Part shown: positions 57,101 through 64,000 of the stretch, piece after piece | Numbering within the stretch: the first letter of the stretch is position 1 | Layout of the letters: each line of letters begins with the position of its first letter | Source: CmP2 sp052084925 | GTDB lineage: Bacteria; Actinomycetota; Actinomycetes; Actinomycetales; Micrococcaceae | Length of the DNA stretch: 64,000 nt | NCBI GenBank assembly: GCA_052084925.1 | Contig: JBQDEV010000007.1 | Span: 62,001 to 126,000 of the forward strand | Reading direction: 5' to 3' | Program-made: the position numbers and the translations under genes | The notes under the pieces: model-generated | Database searches by the model: none | The model's input: the letters and a program-made list of their open reading frames with translations, nothing else | What the model was told of the DNA's origin: nothing

Positions 57101-58140
57101 GGGGTCAGCGCGTCGTCGTCGAGGTCCTCGACGTCGACCCGGGCTTCGGCGCCGTCACGGTACAGGGCGTCGATCACCGGGTGCTCGGTGGAGATTAGTT
57201 GGGAGGTGGCCGAGGCCGAGTCGGTGAGGTCGGCGAAGGTGGAGAGCACGAGACGGTGCTCGACCACCAACCCACGGATCGAGGCGTTGTGGGCGCGCAA
57301 CAGCTCCAGCGCCGGCTGGGGCTCGAATTTCGCGGTGATGTAGGCGGCGCGTTCGAATTCGGCCGGGTCCAGGGTGATGCCGTAGGTGGTGGCGAAGAAG
57401 CGGACGAGCGCGGGGTTCAGCCGGGCGCGCTCGGTGATCTGGACCTCGTAGTCGTCGCGGCCGGAGCGCTGGGTGAGGCTGATGCGGGCGAGCATCACCG
57501 GGGCCGACATCTGCACCGAATGCCCCTTTTCGGAGACCCGCCAGGTGGCCAGGCCCGCGGCGGCGTAGCCGACGTCGATGCCGCGGTCGGTGGAGAGCTC
57601 CTCCATCTTGGCGCTGATCTGCCGGGCGGCCACATAGGCCTGGTCCAGCCCGCTCTGGTCGCGCAGCAGGGTGGAGATCCGGGTGCGCCGGCCGGTCACG
57701 AACTGGGTGAGGCCGGAGGGGTGGGCGTGGGTGACGTCGATGCTGTTGTTCGCGGTGGGGCCGAACCGCAGCATCGTGTCGGAGCCGGTGGAAGTGCGCA
57801 GTCCGGTAAGCCACTCGTCGAAGCTGAACTGCGGCTCGCTCGACGTCTGCGCCTCCGGCAGCGACTCCGGCTCGGTCGCCGTCTCTGGTGCAGCAGCCTC
57901 GTTCTCCTGCGCTGACTCAGCCTTGGAAGCACTGGTGTCGGTAGCGGCGTCCTGCTCGGCCTGTGCAGCGCGGTCTTCCGGCAGCGGGGCACCGGCGGTG
58001 ACTTCTTCGCCGTGTTCCGGCGCCGTGTCGACGGGGTCGGTGGCAGGGGCGTCCGTGGCGTCCGTCTGGGCTGCCGCGCGGGCTTCCTCGACCGGTTCGG
58101 TGGAGTCTGCCTGGGGGGTGCGGTCGTCCGAGTGGCTCAC
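54100..58140 (-). CDS. Large DUF4011-type helicase-like protein with altered ATPase motifs
   Basis: 1346 residues from GTG 58140 (AGGAAGG before it). After an acidic, disordered 110-residue start comes a DUF4011 domain (FDEWLTGLRTSTGSDTMLRF onward), then a superfamily I helicase core, and a C-terminal REase-like domain (VRERSRLRPSALERLGWRHQ, PLWTIDVFSNP). The Walker A reads SAPPGTGETQTAV: the essential Lys is Glu389 (bases 56974-56976). The usual Walker B DEAS reads LLLDAETLAV (about 55369). Motif VI is kept (YATALTRARSSLRIL). Hydrolysis of ATP is therefore doubtful. Function unknown; DNA or immunity-related roles are typical of the family. Confidence 0.82.
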   Translation of the reverse strand: MSHSDDRTPQADSTEPVEEARAAAQTDATDAPATDPVDTAPEHGEEVTAGAPLPEDRAAQAEQDAATDTSASKAESAQENEAAAPETATEPESLPEAQTSSEPQFSFDEWLTGLRTSTGSDTMLRFGPTANNSIDVTHAHPSGLTQFVTGRRTRISTLLRDQSGLDQAYVAARQISAKMEELSTDRGIDVGYAAAGLATWRVSEKGHSVQMSAPVMLARISLTQRSGRDDYEVQITERARLNPALVRFFATTYGITLDPAEFERAAYITAKFEPQPALELLRAHNASIRGLVVEHRLVLSTFADLTDSASATSQLISTEHPVIDALYRDGAEARVDVEDLDDDALTPVDERDPAEELLVLDLDPSQQTAVDHILAGRSLVVSAPPGTGETQTAVAAAAGLAAAGQRVLMVAERTATLADVRRRLDRLDLATLALNVSSATTPTQLREQLIHALLRGERASEPAVKRVQSTVQDRRHRLADHSASLHQVRTRWNCSPFEAMRELAQLTALDPAPATTVRLKRSVLDATVNRDAVADQLHRAAELGAFSRQAVDSPWYGARLRNVQEAEEAYTLAERLAQALPVVRVKIQQAAAQSQLRSGDTVTAWSEQIELLQQVRASLDHFTPDIFDRPVTDLIAATASNAWRREHGVEMSAMTRSRLRRVAKEYVRPGMHVDDLHTALVKVQSQLTVWRQWATSQRHPVIPSGLESLAAEGNALVENLERLQQVLATPSSEAKRLENLPVAELAEVLDRLVADQDTLQTLPERTLVLDQLREQGLTELLADFQDREITAPQVRAELEVAWWQSALEAMISGDDHLAMMDGAELRRIDAEFRLADAAHLAAGPARLRHLLATRFDAATASHPGAADQLRNLLKGGAPEVADLAELDTALLQPLVPIWTTSPLALAEMPAGLRFDAVLLLDAETLAVASALGPIARASQTVAFGDAVSGRPQPFQVAVDSAATRRTPSDAESAHAALSRVLPQVPLRYQHRGVSQRLTRLLGRQLYGELDRLPTAGEFTGIGNDSVMVEHVPQGAVSWRDDGMESTTAEVNRTVDLVFEHLKNHPTTSLAVITATATHARRVAEAIRMNLPDNKWAMPYFAADADNGGEPFVVAPMERAHGVVRDAIIFTLGYGRGAQESVVHHFGPLSEQHSHQHYATALTRARSSLRILTCIHPDELDPKRLQGASYHLREMLAMFLNDDDTVQQRTGAESEAGASADPLIHDIAQLLDQRGATTAVDCAGMIDLATWNPRGLPQWDGAETDDYAAPVALSSDGSERGRAMSVRERSRLRPSALERLGWRHQPLWTIDVFSNPLGVTDEIAGFVGLPSNQGDGAEETGGGASHR

Positions 58141-58261
58141 AGTCGTCCTTCCTCTGCCATTCGCCGCCCCGGGGTCGTCCGGAACGACGTGCACACAGTT
58201 GTGCTCACAGAATAGTGTGACCCACCGCCCGGCGAAAACCCGGTGACGACATGAGGAAACC

Positions 58262-58295
58262 CGCGGTTCGGTGCGAATTCACAGTCCGAACCGCG
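58262..58295 (-). terminator. Hairpin after guaA
   Basis: CGCGGTTCGG (58262-58271) pairs with CCGAACCGCG (58286-58295) across a 14-base loop, just beyond the guaA stop on the minus strand. No T-run. Confidence 0.55.
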
Positions 58296-58299
58296 CGAA

Positions 58300-59904
58300 T
58301 CACTCCCACTCGATGGTGCCCGGGGGCTTGGAGGTGACGTCGAGCACGACCCGGTTGACGCCGTCGACCTCGTTGGTGATCCGGTTGGAGATTCGGCTGA
58401 GCACGTCGTAGGGCACCTTCGCCCAGTCGGCGGTCATCGCGTCCTCGGAGGTGACCGGGCGCAGCACCACGGGGTGGCCGTAGGTGCGGCCGTCGCCCTG
58501 CACGCCCACGGAGCGCACATCCGCCAGCAACACCACGGGGCACTGCCAGATCTCGCGGTCAAGCCCCGCACCCGTAAGCTCCTCGCGCACGATGGCGTCG
58601 GCCTCGCGCAGCAGGTCCAGGCGCTCCCGGGTGACCTCGCCGATGATGCGGATGCCCAGGCCCGGTCCGGGGAAGGGCTGGCGCATCACAATCTCGTCGG
58701 GCAGACCCAGCTCAGAGCCAACGGCCCGGACCTCGTCTTTGAACAGGGCGCGCAACGGTTCGCAGAGCTCGAACTCGATGTCGTCGGGTAGCCCGCCCAC
58801 GTTGTGGTGGGACTTGATGTTGGCGGTGCCCTCTCCCCCGCCGGATTCCACGACGTCCGGATACAGGGTGCCCTGCACCAGGAACTTCACAGCGGTGGCG
58901 TTCGGGTCGTTCTGCGAGGCCAGCACGATGTCGGCCTGGGCTTGTTCGAACGTGCGGATGAACTTCTCGCCGATGATCTTGCGCTTGGTCTCGGGGTCGG
59001 TGACCCCGCTCAGCGCCTCCAGGAACACGTCCTCGGCGTCGACCATGACCAACTTGGCGCCGCCGGTGGCCCGTCCGAATGCCTTCTCGATCTCGTCGGA
59101 CTCGTTCTGGCGCATCAGCCCGTGGTTGACGTAGACGCAGGTGAGCTGGTCGCCGATGGCCCGCTGCACGAGGGCGGCGGCTACGGCCGAGTCCACGCCG
59201 CCGGAGAGGCCGCAGATCGCGCGGTGCTCGCCGATCTGCTCGCGGATCAGGGCGACCTGTTCGTCGATGACGTTGGTGGTGGTCCAGGTGGGGGTCAGCC
59301 CGGCGCCCTGGTACAGGAAGTTCTCCAGCACCTGCTGACCGCGGTTGGAGTGGCCCACCTCGGGGTGCCACTGCACGCCGAAGATGCGCCGGTCCGTGTC
59401 CTCGAAGGCGGCAACGGGGGCACCGGCGGTACTGGCGGTGACGGCGAAGCCCTCCGGGGCCTCGGTAACCGCATCGCCGTGGGACATCCACACCACTTGG
59501 TCGTCGTCTTGTCCGGCGAACAGCGTGCATTCCCCGGCGATGTCCTGCAGGCGGGTGGAGCCGTATTCACGTGAGCCGGTGCGAGCCACGGTGCCGTTCA
59601 GGGCAGCGGCGATGGACTGGAACCCGTAGCAGAGCCCGAGCACGGGCACCCCCGCCTCGAGCAGGGCCGGATCCAGGCGCGGGGCGCCGTCCTCGTAGAC
59701 GGAGGAGGGGCCGCCAGAGAGGATCAGCGCGGCCGGTTTGCGGGAGAGGATCTCCTCGGCGGACAGCGTGTGCGGGACCACCTCCGAGTAGATGCGGGCC
59801 TCGCGCACGCGGCGGGCGATCAACTGGGCGTACTGGGCTCCGAAGTCGACCACCAGCACGGTGGGGAAATCGGCGGCGATCTGAGGATTATCTGCGGCGG
59901 TCAT
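58300..59904 (-). CDS. guaA: GMP synthase (glutamine-hydrolysing)
   Basis: 534 residues. The class I amidotransferase domain (residues 1-200) has VLVVDFGAQYAQLIARRVRE, the nucleophile Cys in VPVLGLCYGFQSIAA and the His in FGVQWHPEVGHSNRG; the ATP-pyrophosphatase P-loop is AICGLSGGVDSAVAAALVQR; the C-terminal dimerisation domain ends TSKPPGTIEWE. It converts XMP to GMP with glutamine and ATP. The ATG at 59904 is preferred to the adjacent GTG. It heads the purine group with guaB and its paralogue nearby. Confidence 0.97.
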   Translation of the reverse strand: MTAADNPQIAADFPTVLVVDFGAQYAQLIARRVREARIYSEVVPHTLSAEEILSRKPAALILSGGPSSVYEDGAPRLDPALLEAGVPVLGLCYGFQSIAAALNGTVARTGSREYGSTRLQDIAGECTLFAGQDDDQVVWMSHGDAVTEAPEGFAVTASTAGAPVAAFEDTDRRIFGVQWHPEVGHSNRGQQVLENFLYQGAGLTPTWTTTNVIDEQVALIREQIGEHRAICGLSGGVDSAVAAALVQRAIGDQLTCVYVNHGLMRQNESDEIEKAFGRATGGAKLVMVDAEDVFLEALSGVTDPETKRKIIGEKFIRTFEQAQADIVLASQNDPNATAVKFLVQGTLYPDVVESGGGEGTANIKSHHNVGGLPDDIEFELCEPLRALFKDEVRAVGSELGLPDEIVMRQPFPGPGLGIRIIGEVTRERLDLLREADAIVREELTGAGLDREIWQCPVVLLADVRSVGVQGDGRTYGHPVVLRPVTSEDAMTADWAKVPYDVLSRISNRITNEVDGVNRVVLDVTSKPPGTIEWE

Positions 59905-59972
59905 CACGGCTTCCAGAATAGTCGGTGCTCGAGGAATCTCGGAACGGTGGGGCGAGAAGGAACGGAGAGAAA

Positions 59973-60536
59973 CTAGTAGCGGCGCACGGCTTCGGGGTTC
60001 GCCTGCACTTCGGCGACGGTCTGCCGGTGGATCTGCTTCTCAACGATGAACGACAGGAACGGCACCACACCGCCGCCGGCCATCAGCAGCAGGCGCATGC
60101 CGCCCCAGCGCATCAGCGACCAGAGCCGGAAGCTGGCGAGCAGGTAGACGACGTACATCCAGCCGTGCACGATGAGGATCAGCAGGGAGATGTTGATCCC
60201 GTCGACGATCTCCCCCGCGGGGTGGAATCCGAGCGCGTTGGCGGCTCCTGCGGCCGAGGCGTCCTCCAGACCGACCCTGGTGCCACCGGCGAAGAGCTCC
60301 AGGTTGAACCCGTATTTCAGCACCATCTCGGCCACGAGCAGCAGTAGCAGGATGCCGGTGAGCCAGGCGCAGATCTTGTAGAAGGTCAGCGCGCCGCGGA
60401 TCTGGCGGTTGGTGCCGCCGAACCGGCGCTGGGTGCTGCCCGGGCGAGGCGGGGCCGGGGGCAGATCGGCTTCGGTGATCTGCTCCGGATCGGGCAGCTC
60501 AGCCGGGTTCACGGGCTCGGAATGCGGGTGACTCAT
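59973..60536 (-). CDS. DUF3817 integral membrane protein
   Basis: 187 residues. A Pro-rich cytoplasmic start of about 45 residues is followed by the DUF3817 domain with three helices: FYKICAWLTGILLLLLVAEM, ISLLILIVHGWMYVVYLLAS and GGMRLLLMAGGGVVPFLSFI. Function unknown; it commonly sits beside guaA and SURF1 in Actinobacteria. GGAGG precedes the ATG, which overlaps the SURF1 stop by 4 bases. Confidence 0.88.
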   Translation of the reverse strand: MSHPHSEPVNPAELPDPEQITEADLPPAPPRPGSTQRRFGGTNRQIRGALTFYKICAWLTGILLLLLVAEMVLKYGFNLELFAGGTRVGLEDASAAGAANALGFHPAGEIVDGINISLLILIVHGWMYVVYLLASFRLWSLMRWGGMRLLLMAGGGVVPFLSFIVEKQIHRQTVAEVQANPEAVRRY

Positions 60537-61516
60537 CGGTCCTCCTGGGTCGGGGCGTGCTCGCCGTGAAACTGTCGATACGCTTTTTCGGCGGCTTCTT
60601 TAGCCTCGCGCGCCTGGCTGCGGCGGCGTTCCAGCTCTCGGGCGCGCCATTGACGCTCCCATTCCTCGTCGAGAAGCTCCTCGCGACGGTCCTTCAGATG
60701 ATCATCGCGCATGAACCGCCACCAGAGGTACAAGGCCATGCCAGCGAAGATGATCCATTCGATGGCGTAGAAGATGTTCAGCCAGACGACTTCCTGCTCC
60801 TGCGGCTGCGGCGCCACCAGGACCTGGTGGATCCCCGCCGTTCCATCGGCTTCCAGCGCGGTGCCGGTCGCGCCGTCTGCTCCGAGAGGGGCGACGCTGC
60901 GGACGGCGATGTAGCCGGCGTAGAGCGGGCGGTCCCAGACGTTGACCAGCTCCGAGGTGGCCACCGCGGCGTTGGTCATCGGGGTGGTGCTGCGGTCGAG
61001 GCCACCGGCCACCGGTCCCTCGGGCGGGAGCAGGCGTCCGGTGAATTCGACGGTGGTGTCGGAGGCGTCCACGCCGATGGCGTCGACGAAGAGGTCACGC
61101 AGCTGTTCCCCGGCGCCAGGTGCTCCCTCGCTCGCGTCCAGCTCCACGGGCTGCGCCGTCCAGCCCCAGACCACGGGAATGGCATTGTCTCCGGGGGCGC
61201 CCTCGACCGAGGCAGGTGCAACCAGCCAATAGCCGGTGTCTCCGTCCTTGAGTCGGTTCTCCACCTGGAGCGTGGCCGCGGCGTCCAGGGTGCCGGTGAA
61301 GGTGACGATCTGGTCGGCTTGGGCACCCATCAGCGGTTCCCCGGGGTCGAAGTGCTCGGTGAGCTCGACCGGGGTCTCCGTCTGGCTCAGCGGAGGCGGC
61401 GCGTTGGAGACCGATTGGTCGAACTGCCAGCGGCTGAGCAGCACGAAGACCGTGGACACGACGATCGCGAGGATCAGGAAGCCGATCCACTGCGGTTTCA
61501 GGGCGGTTTTCAGCAC
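60533..61516 (-). CDS. SURF1 family cytochrome oxidase biogenesis protein
   Basis: 327 residues with one helix at each end (PQWIGFLILAIVVSTVFVLL near residue 10 and EWIIFAGMALYLWWRFM near 255), enclosing an extracytoplasmic domain of about 210 residues. This two-helix layout with the conserved LSRWQFDQSV after helix one is the SURF1/Shy1 pattern, needed for haem insertion or assembly of aa3-type oxidase. The charged 50-residue tail is cytoplasmic. GTG start. Confidence 0.85.
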   Translation of the reverse strand: MLKTALKPQWIGFLILAIVVSTVFVLLSRWQFDQSVSNAPPPLSQTETPVELTEHFDPGEPLMGAQADQIVTFTGTLDAAATLQVENRLKDGDTGYWLVAPASVEGAPGDNAIPVVWGWTAQPVELDASEGAPGAGEQLRDLFVDAIGVDASDTTVEFTGRLLPPEGPVAGGLDRSTTPMTNAAVATSELVNVWDRPLYAGYIAVRSVAPLGADGATGTALEADGTAGIHQVLVAPQPQEQEVVWLNIFYAIEWIIFAGMALYLWWRFMRDDHLKDRREELLDEEWERQWRARELERRRSQAREAKEAAEKAYRQFHGEHAPTQEDR

Positions 61517-61602
61517 GCGGGGTCCTTGATCGGGCTGCTCTTCTCTGTCGGTTCTGTCAGGCCTGTCGGGGTGCTCTTGCTCCGCCGGGCCGGGTCAGCG
61601 GC

Positions 61603-62739
61603 TCAGGTCTGTGGGGGCGAGGCGACCTGGACTTCGACCTTCTGGAATTCCTTGAGCTCGGTGTAGCCGGTGGAGGCCATGGCCCGGGCCAGGGCACCCA
61701 TCAGGTTCGCGGTGCCGTTGGTGTGATGGGTGGGGCCGACCAGGACCTCTTCCAGGGTGCCGACCGTGCCCACCTGGGTGCGGTCCCCGCGCGGCAGGGT
61801 CGGATGAGCCGCTTCCGCGCCCCAGTGCCACCCTGCTCCGGGGGCCCCTTCGGCGCGGGCGAGAGCAGCGCCGAGCATCACGGCGTCAGCACCCATGGCC
61901 AGGGCCCTGACGATATCACCGGAGTTACCCAGTCCGCCGTCGGCGATGACGTGCACGTAGCGGCCGCCAGATTCGTCCATGTAGTCGCGCCGGGCCTCGG
62001 CGATATCGGAGATAGCGGTGGCCATCGGCACCCGCACACCCAGGGCGCGACGGGTGGTGGAGGAGGCGCCGCCGCCGAAGCCGACGAGCACACCGGCGGC
62101 ACCGGTGCGCATTAGGTGCAGCGCCGGGATGTAGCCGGCCGCACCGCCGACGATGACAGGCACATCGAGCTCATAGATGAACTGCTTCAGATCCAGCGGC
62201 TCCTGGGTGGCGGAGACGTGCTGGGCGGAAACGGTGGTGCCACGGATGACGAACAGGTCCACTCCGGCATCGATCACCGTGCGGTAGTGCTCCTGGGTGC
62301 GCTGCGGAGTGAGTGCTCCGGCGACTACGACACCGGCCTCGCGGATCTCGGACAACCGCTGGCTGATCAGTTCCGGCTGGATGGGTGCCGAATACAGCTG
62401 CTGGAGCCGCGCGGTGTTCTCCGGGGAGAACTTCTGCTGGTGCAGCGCCGCGATCTCTTCGAGCACCGGCTCCGGGTTCTCATACCGGGTCCACAGCCCT
62501 TCGAGGTTGAGCACGCCCATGCCACCGAGCTTGCCGAGGGCGATCGCCGTGGCCGGTGACATCACCGAGTCCATCGGCGCACCGATCACGGGCATGCTGA
62601 AGGTGAAGGCGTCGATCTGCCAGTCCAGGTTGACGTCCTCGGGTCCGCGGGTGCGGCGGGTGGGGACGATGTTGATGTCGTCCAGGGCATAGGCGCGGCG
62701 GCCGCGTTTGCCGCGGCCGATCTCCACTTCATAGCTCAC
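61603..62739 (-). CDS. GuaB-like IMP dehydrogenase family protein (GuaB3 type)
   Basis: 378 residues. An IMPDH/GMPR barrel without CBS domains: RRAYALDDINIVPTRRTRGP at the start, FTFSMPVIGAPMDSVMSPAT, and DGGLGNSGDIVRALAMGADA near residue 260. The active-site Cys loop of true IMPDH is not evident, so it may lack that activity. Actinobacteria usually encode such a paralogue directly next to guaB, as here (32 bases downstream). GTG start after GAGAAG. Confidence 0.9.
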   Translation of the reverse strand: MSYEVEIGRGKRGRRAYALDDINIVPTRRTRGPEDVNLDWQIDAFTFSMPVIGAPMDSVMSPATAIALGKLGGMGVLNLEGLWTRYENPEPVLEEIAALHQQKFSPENTARLQQLYSAPIQPELISQRLSEIREAGVVVAGALTPQRTQEHYRTVIDAGVDLFVIRGTTVSAQHVSATQEPLDLKQFIYELDVPVIVGGAAGYIPALHLMRTGAAGVLVGFGGGASSTTRRALGVRVPMATAISDIAEARRDYMDESGGRYVHVIADGGLGNSGDIVRALAMGADAVMLGAALARAEGAPGAGWHWGAEAAHPTLPRGDRTQVGTVGTLEEVLVGPTHHTNGTANLMGALARAMASTGYTELKEFQKVEVQVASPPQT

Positions 62740-62771
62740 AGTGCTTCTCGTTCCTTAGGCTTCCCGTTGGG

Positions 62772-64000
62772 TCAGCGGGCGCGGTAGTTCGGCGCTTCCA
62801 CCGTCATCATGATGTCATGCGGGTGCGATTCCTTCAGACCCGCCGGGGTGATGCGCACGAATCGGCCATCGCGCTTGAGTTCCTCGATGGTGCGGGATCC
62901 GGTGTAGAACATGGTCTGGCGCAGTCCGCCCACGAGCTGATGCAGCACGGCCGACAGCGGACCGCGGTAGGGCACCTGGCCCTCGATGCCCTCGGGGATG
63001 AGCTTGTCCTCGGTGGGCACATCCGCCTGGAAGTAGCGGTCCTTGGAGAAGGAGCGCTGGCCGTTGCGGGTCTGCATCGCGCCCAGCGAGCCCATGCCAC
63101 GGTAGGCCTTGAACTGTTTGCCGTTGTAGAAGACCAGGTCGCCGGGCGACTCGGCGGTGCCGGCCAGCAGCGAGCCGAGCATCACGGAATCGGCACCGGC
63201 CACCAGGGCCTTGCCGATGTCGCCGGAATGCTGGAGACCGCCGTCGGCGATCAGGGGAACACCCGCCGGGATCGTCGCTTTGGAGGCTTCGTAGATGGCG
63301 GTGATCTGCGGGACACCCACACCGGCGACGACGCGGGTGGTGCAGATCGAGCCCGGACCGACGCCGACCTTCACCGCGTCAGCCCCGGCATCGACAATAG
63401 CCTTGGCACCGGCGTAGGTGGCGGCCTGGCCGCCGATGATATCGACGTGGGCCGACGCCGAGTCCTTCTTGAGGCGGGCGATCATATCGAGCACGCCCTG
63501 GGTGTGGCCGTTGGCGGTATCGACGACGAGCACGTCAGCCCCGGCCTCCACCAGGGCCATGGCCCGGTCGTAGCCGTCACCGAAGAATCCGACCGCGCCG
63601 CCGACCCGGAGCCGGCCTTCGTCGTCCTTGGCGGCATGGGGATACTGCTCGGCCTTGTCGAAGTCCTTGACCGTGATCAGGCCCTGCAGACGGTCTTGCT
63701 CATCCACCAGCGGTAGCTTCTCGATGCGGTGGGTGGAGAACAGCTCGACGGTCTCTTCGCGGGAGATCCCGACCTTGCCGGTGACCAGCGGCATCGGTGT
63801 CATGGCGGTGCGCACGGTGCGGGTGGGGAATTCCTCGCGGCGGATGAAGCGGGTGTCGCGGTTGGTGACGATGCCCAGCAGCACCTTGTTCTCGTCGACG
63901 ACGGGCAGACCGGAGACCCGGTACTGGGCGCAGAGGTCCTCGAGCTCCTCCAGGGTGGCTTCGGGGCCGACGGTGACCGGATCGATGATCATTCCGGACT
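62772..64000 (-). CDS. guaB: Inosine-5'-monophosphate dehydrogenase, N-terminus cut by window edge
   Basis: About 409 C-terminal residues are seen; the start lies beyond 64000. The visible part begins in the CBS pair (VGPEATLEELEDLCAQYRVS, TVRTAMTPMPLVTGKVGISR) and continues with the catalytic barrel: DVLVVDTANGHTQGVLDMIA, the loop VGVGPGSICTTRVVAGVGVP with the nucleophile Cys, DGGLQHSGDIGKALVAGADS and the flap region near YRGMGSLGAM. It makes XMP from IMP with NAD+, the rate-limiting step to GMP. Confidence 0.96.
   Translation of the reverse strand, partial: SGMIIDPVTVGPEATLEELEDLCAQYRVSGLPVVDENKVLLGIVTNRDTRFIRREEFPTRTVRTAMTPMPLVTGKVGISREETVELFSTHRIEKLPLVDEQDRLQGLITVKDFDKAEQYPHAAKDDEGRLRVGGAVGFFGDGYDRAMALVEAGADVLVVDTANGHTQGVLDMIARLKKDSASAHVDIIGGQAATYAGAKAIVDAGADAVKVGVGPGSICTTRVVAGVGVPQITAIYEASKATIPAGVPLIADGGLQHSGDIGKALVAGADSVMLGSLLAGTAESPGDLVFYNGKQFKAYRGMGSLGAMQTRNGQRSFSKDRYFQADVPTEDKLIPEGIEGQVPYRGPLSAVLHQLVGGLRQTMFYTGSRTIEELKRDGRFVRITPAGLKESHPHDIMMTVEAPNYRAR

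Overview
The window is a chromosomal segment of a high-GC Gram-positive actinobacterium, most likely of the order Micrococcales (Micrococcaceae-like). Support comes from the GuaB plus second IMPDH-like protein pair, SURF1 and DUF3817 next to guaA, the DUF222/HNH endonuclease, XseAB, an FmdB-type zinc ribbon, YtrA-type GntR control of an ABC exporter, and many genes that begin a few bases after a TAnnnT box (leaderless transcription). The genus cannot be fixed from this sequence. No rRNA, tRNA, CRISPR array, prophage or intact insertion sequence was seen.

Bases 1-12959 form a catabolic island. A leftward block encodes an ABC substrate-binding lipoprotein (cut by the window edge), an NtaA/DszA-type flavin monooxygenase, an MmgE/PrpD protein, an HpaB-type flavin-dependent hydroxylase and a flavin reductase fused to an IclR-like effector domain. 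The divergent rightward block holds a decayed FAD monooxygenase gene, a Baeyer-Villiger monooxygenase with the long N-terminal extension of 4-hydroxyacetophenone monooxygenase, a type-B carboxylesterase overlapping it by 4 bases, and a vanillyl-alcohol-oxidase/eugenol-oxidase type flavoprotein. Together they could oxidise a 4-alkylphenol or aryl ketone, turn the ketone into an ester, hydrolyse it and hydroxylate the phenolic product. Both control regions carry TGTGA-N6-TCACA sites, the consensus of actinobacterial GlxR/Crp, so cAMP-linked catabolite control is likely. The substrate is unknown and no ring-cleavage dioxygenase is in view.

Bases 12956-14105 are a gene graveyard: a truncated ORF, a substrate-binding-protein fragment, a frameshifted DUF2332 remnant and the C-terminal part of a DJ-1/PfpI protein fused to it. 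Bases 14102-21651 carry small single genes in both orientations: an epimerase, a P-loop kinase, DUF1801, SMI1/KNR4, an NTF2-like protein, an AadA-type aminoglycoside nucleotidyltransferase, four GNAT acetyltransferases, a VOC protein and a small coupled ORF. This looks like a detoxification and resistance accretion zone.

From 21.7 kb the content is core-like. It includes ychF; a betT-betB-betA operon for choline uptake and oxidation to glycine betaine; an ABC-2 exporter with its own two-component system; rmuC; a DASS anion transporter; xseA-xseB; a DUF222-HNH endonuclease; and a YtrA-regulated ABC exporter with a clear palindromic operator. A more AT-rich pocket at 42.4-43.4 kb holds a secreted Gly-rich bacteriocin-like peptide next to a two-helix membrane protein.

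The rest includes a PfpI-like protein, PPK2, an AlaA-like aminotransferase, an orphan OpuAC-like lipoprotein, a Nudix hydrolase and a TPR protein sharing an inverted-repeat promoter region, an APH-like protein, a GNAT, 5-formyl-THF cyclo-ligase, FmdB, and a 1346-residue DUF4011-type helicase whose Walker A lysine is replaced by Glu and whose Walker B is altered. The window closes with the purine block guaA, DUF3817, SURF1, a GuaB-like IMPDH family protein, and guaB, which is cut at the edge.
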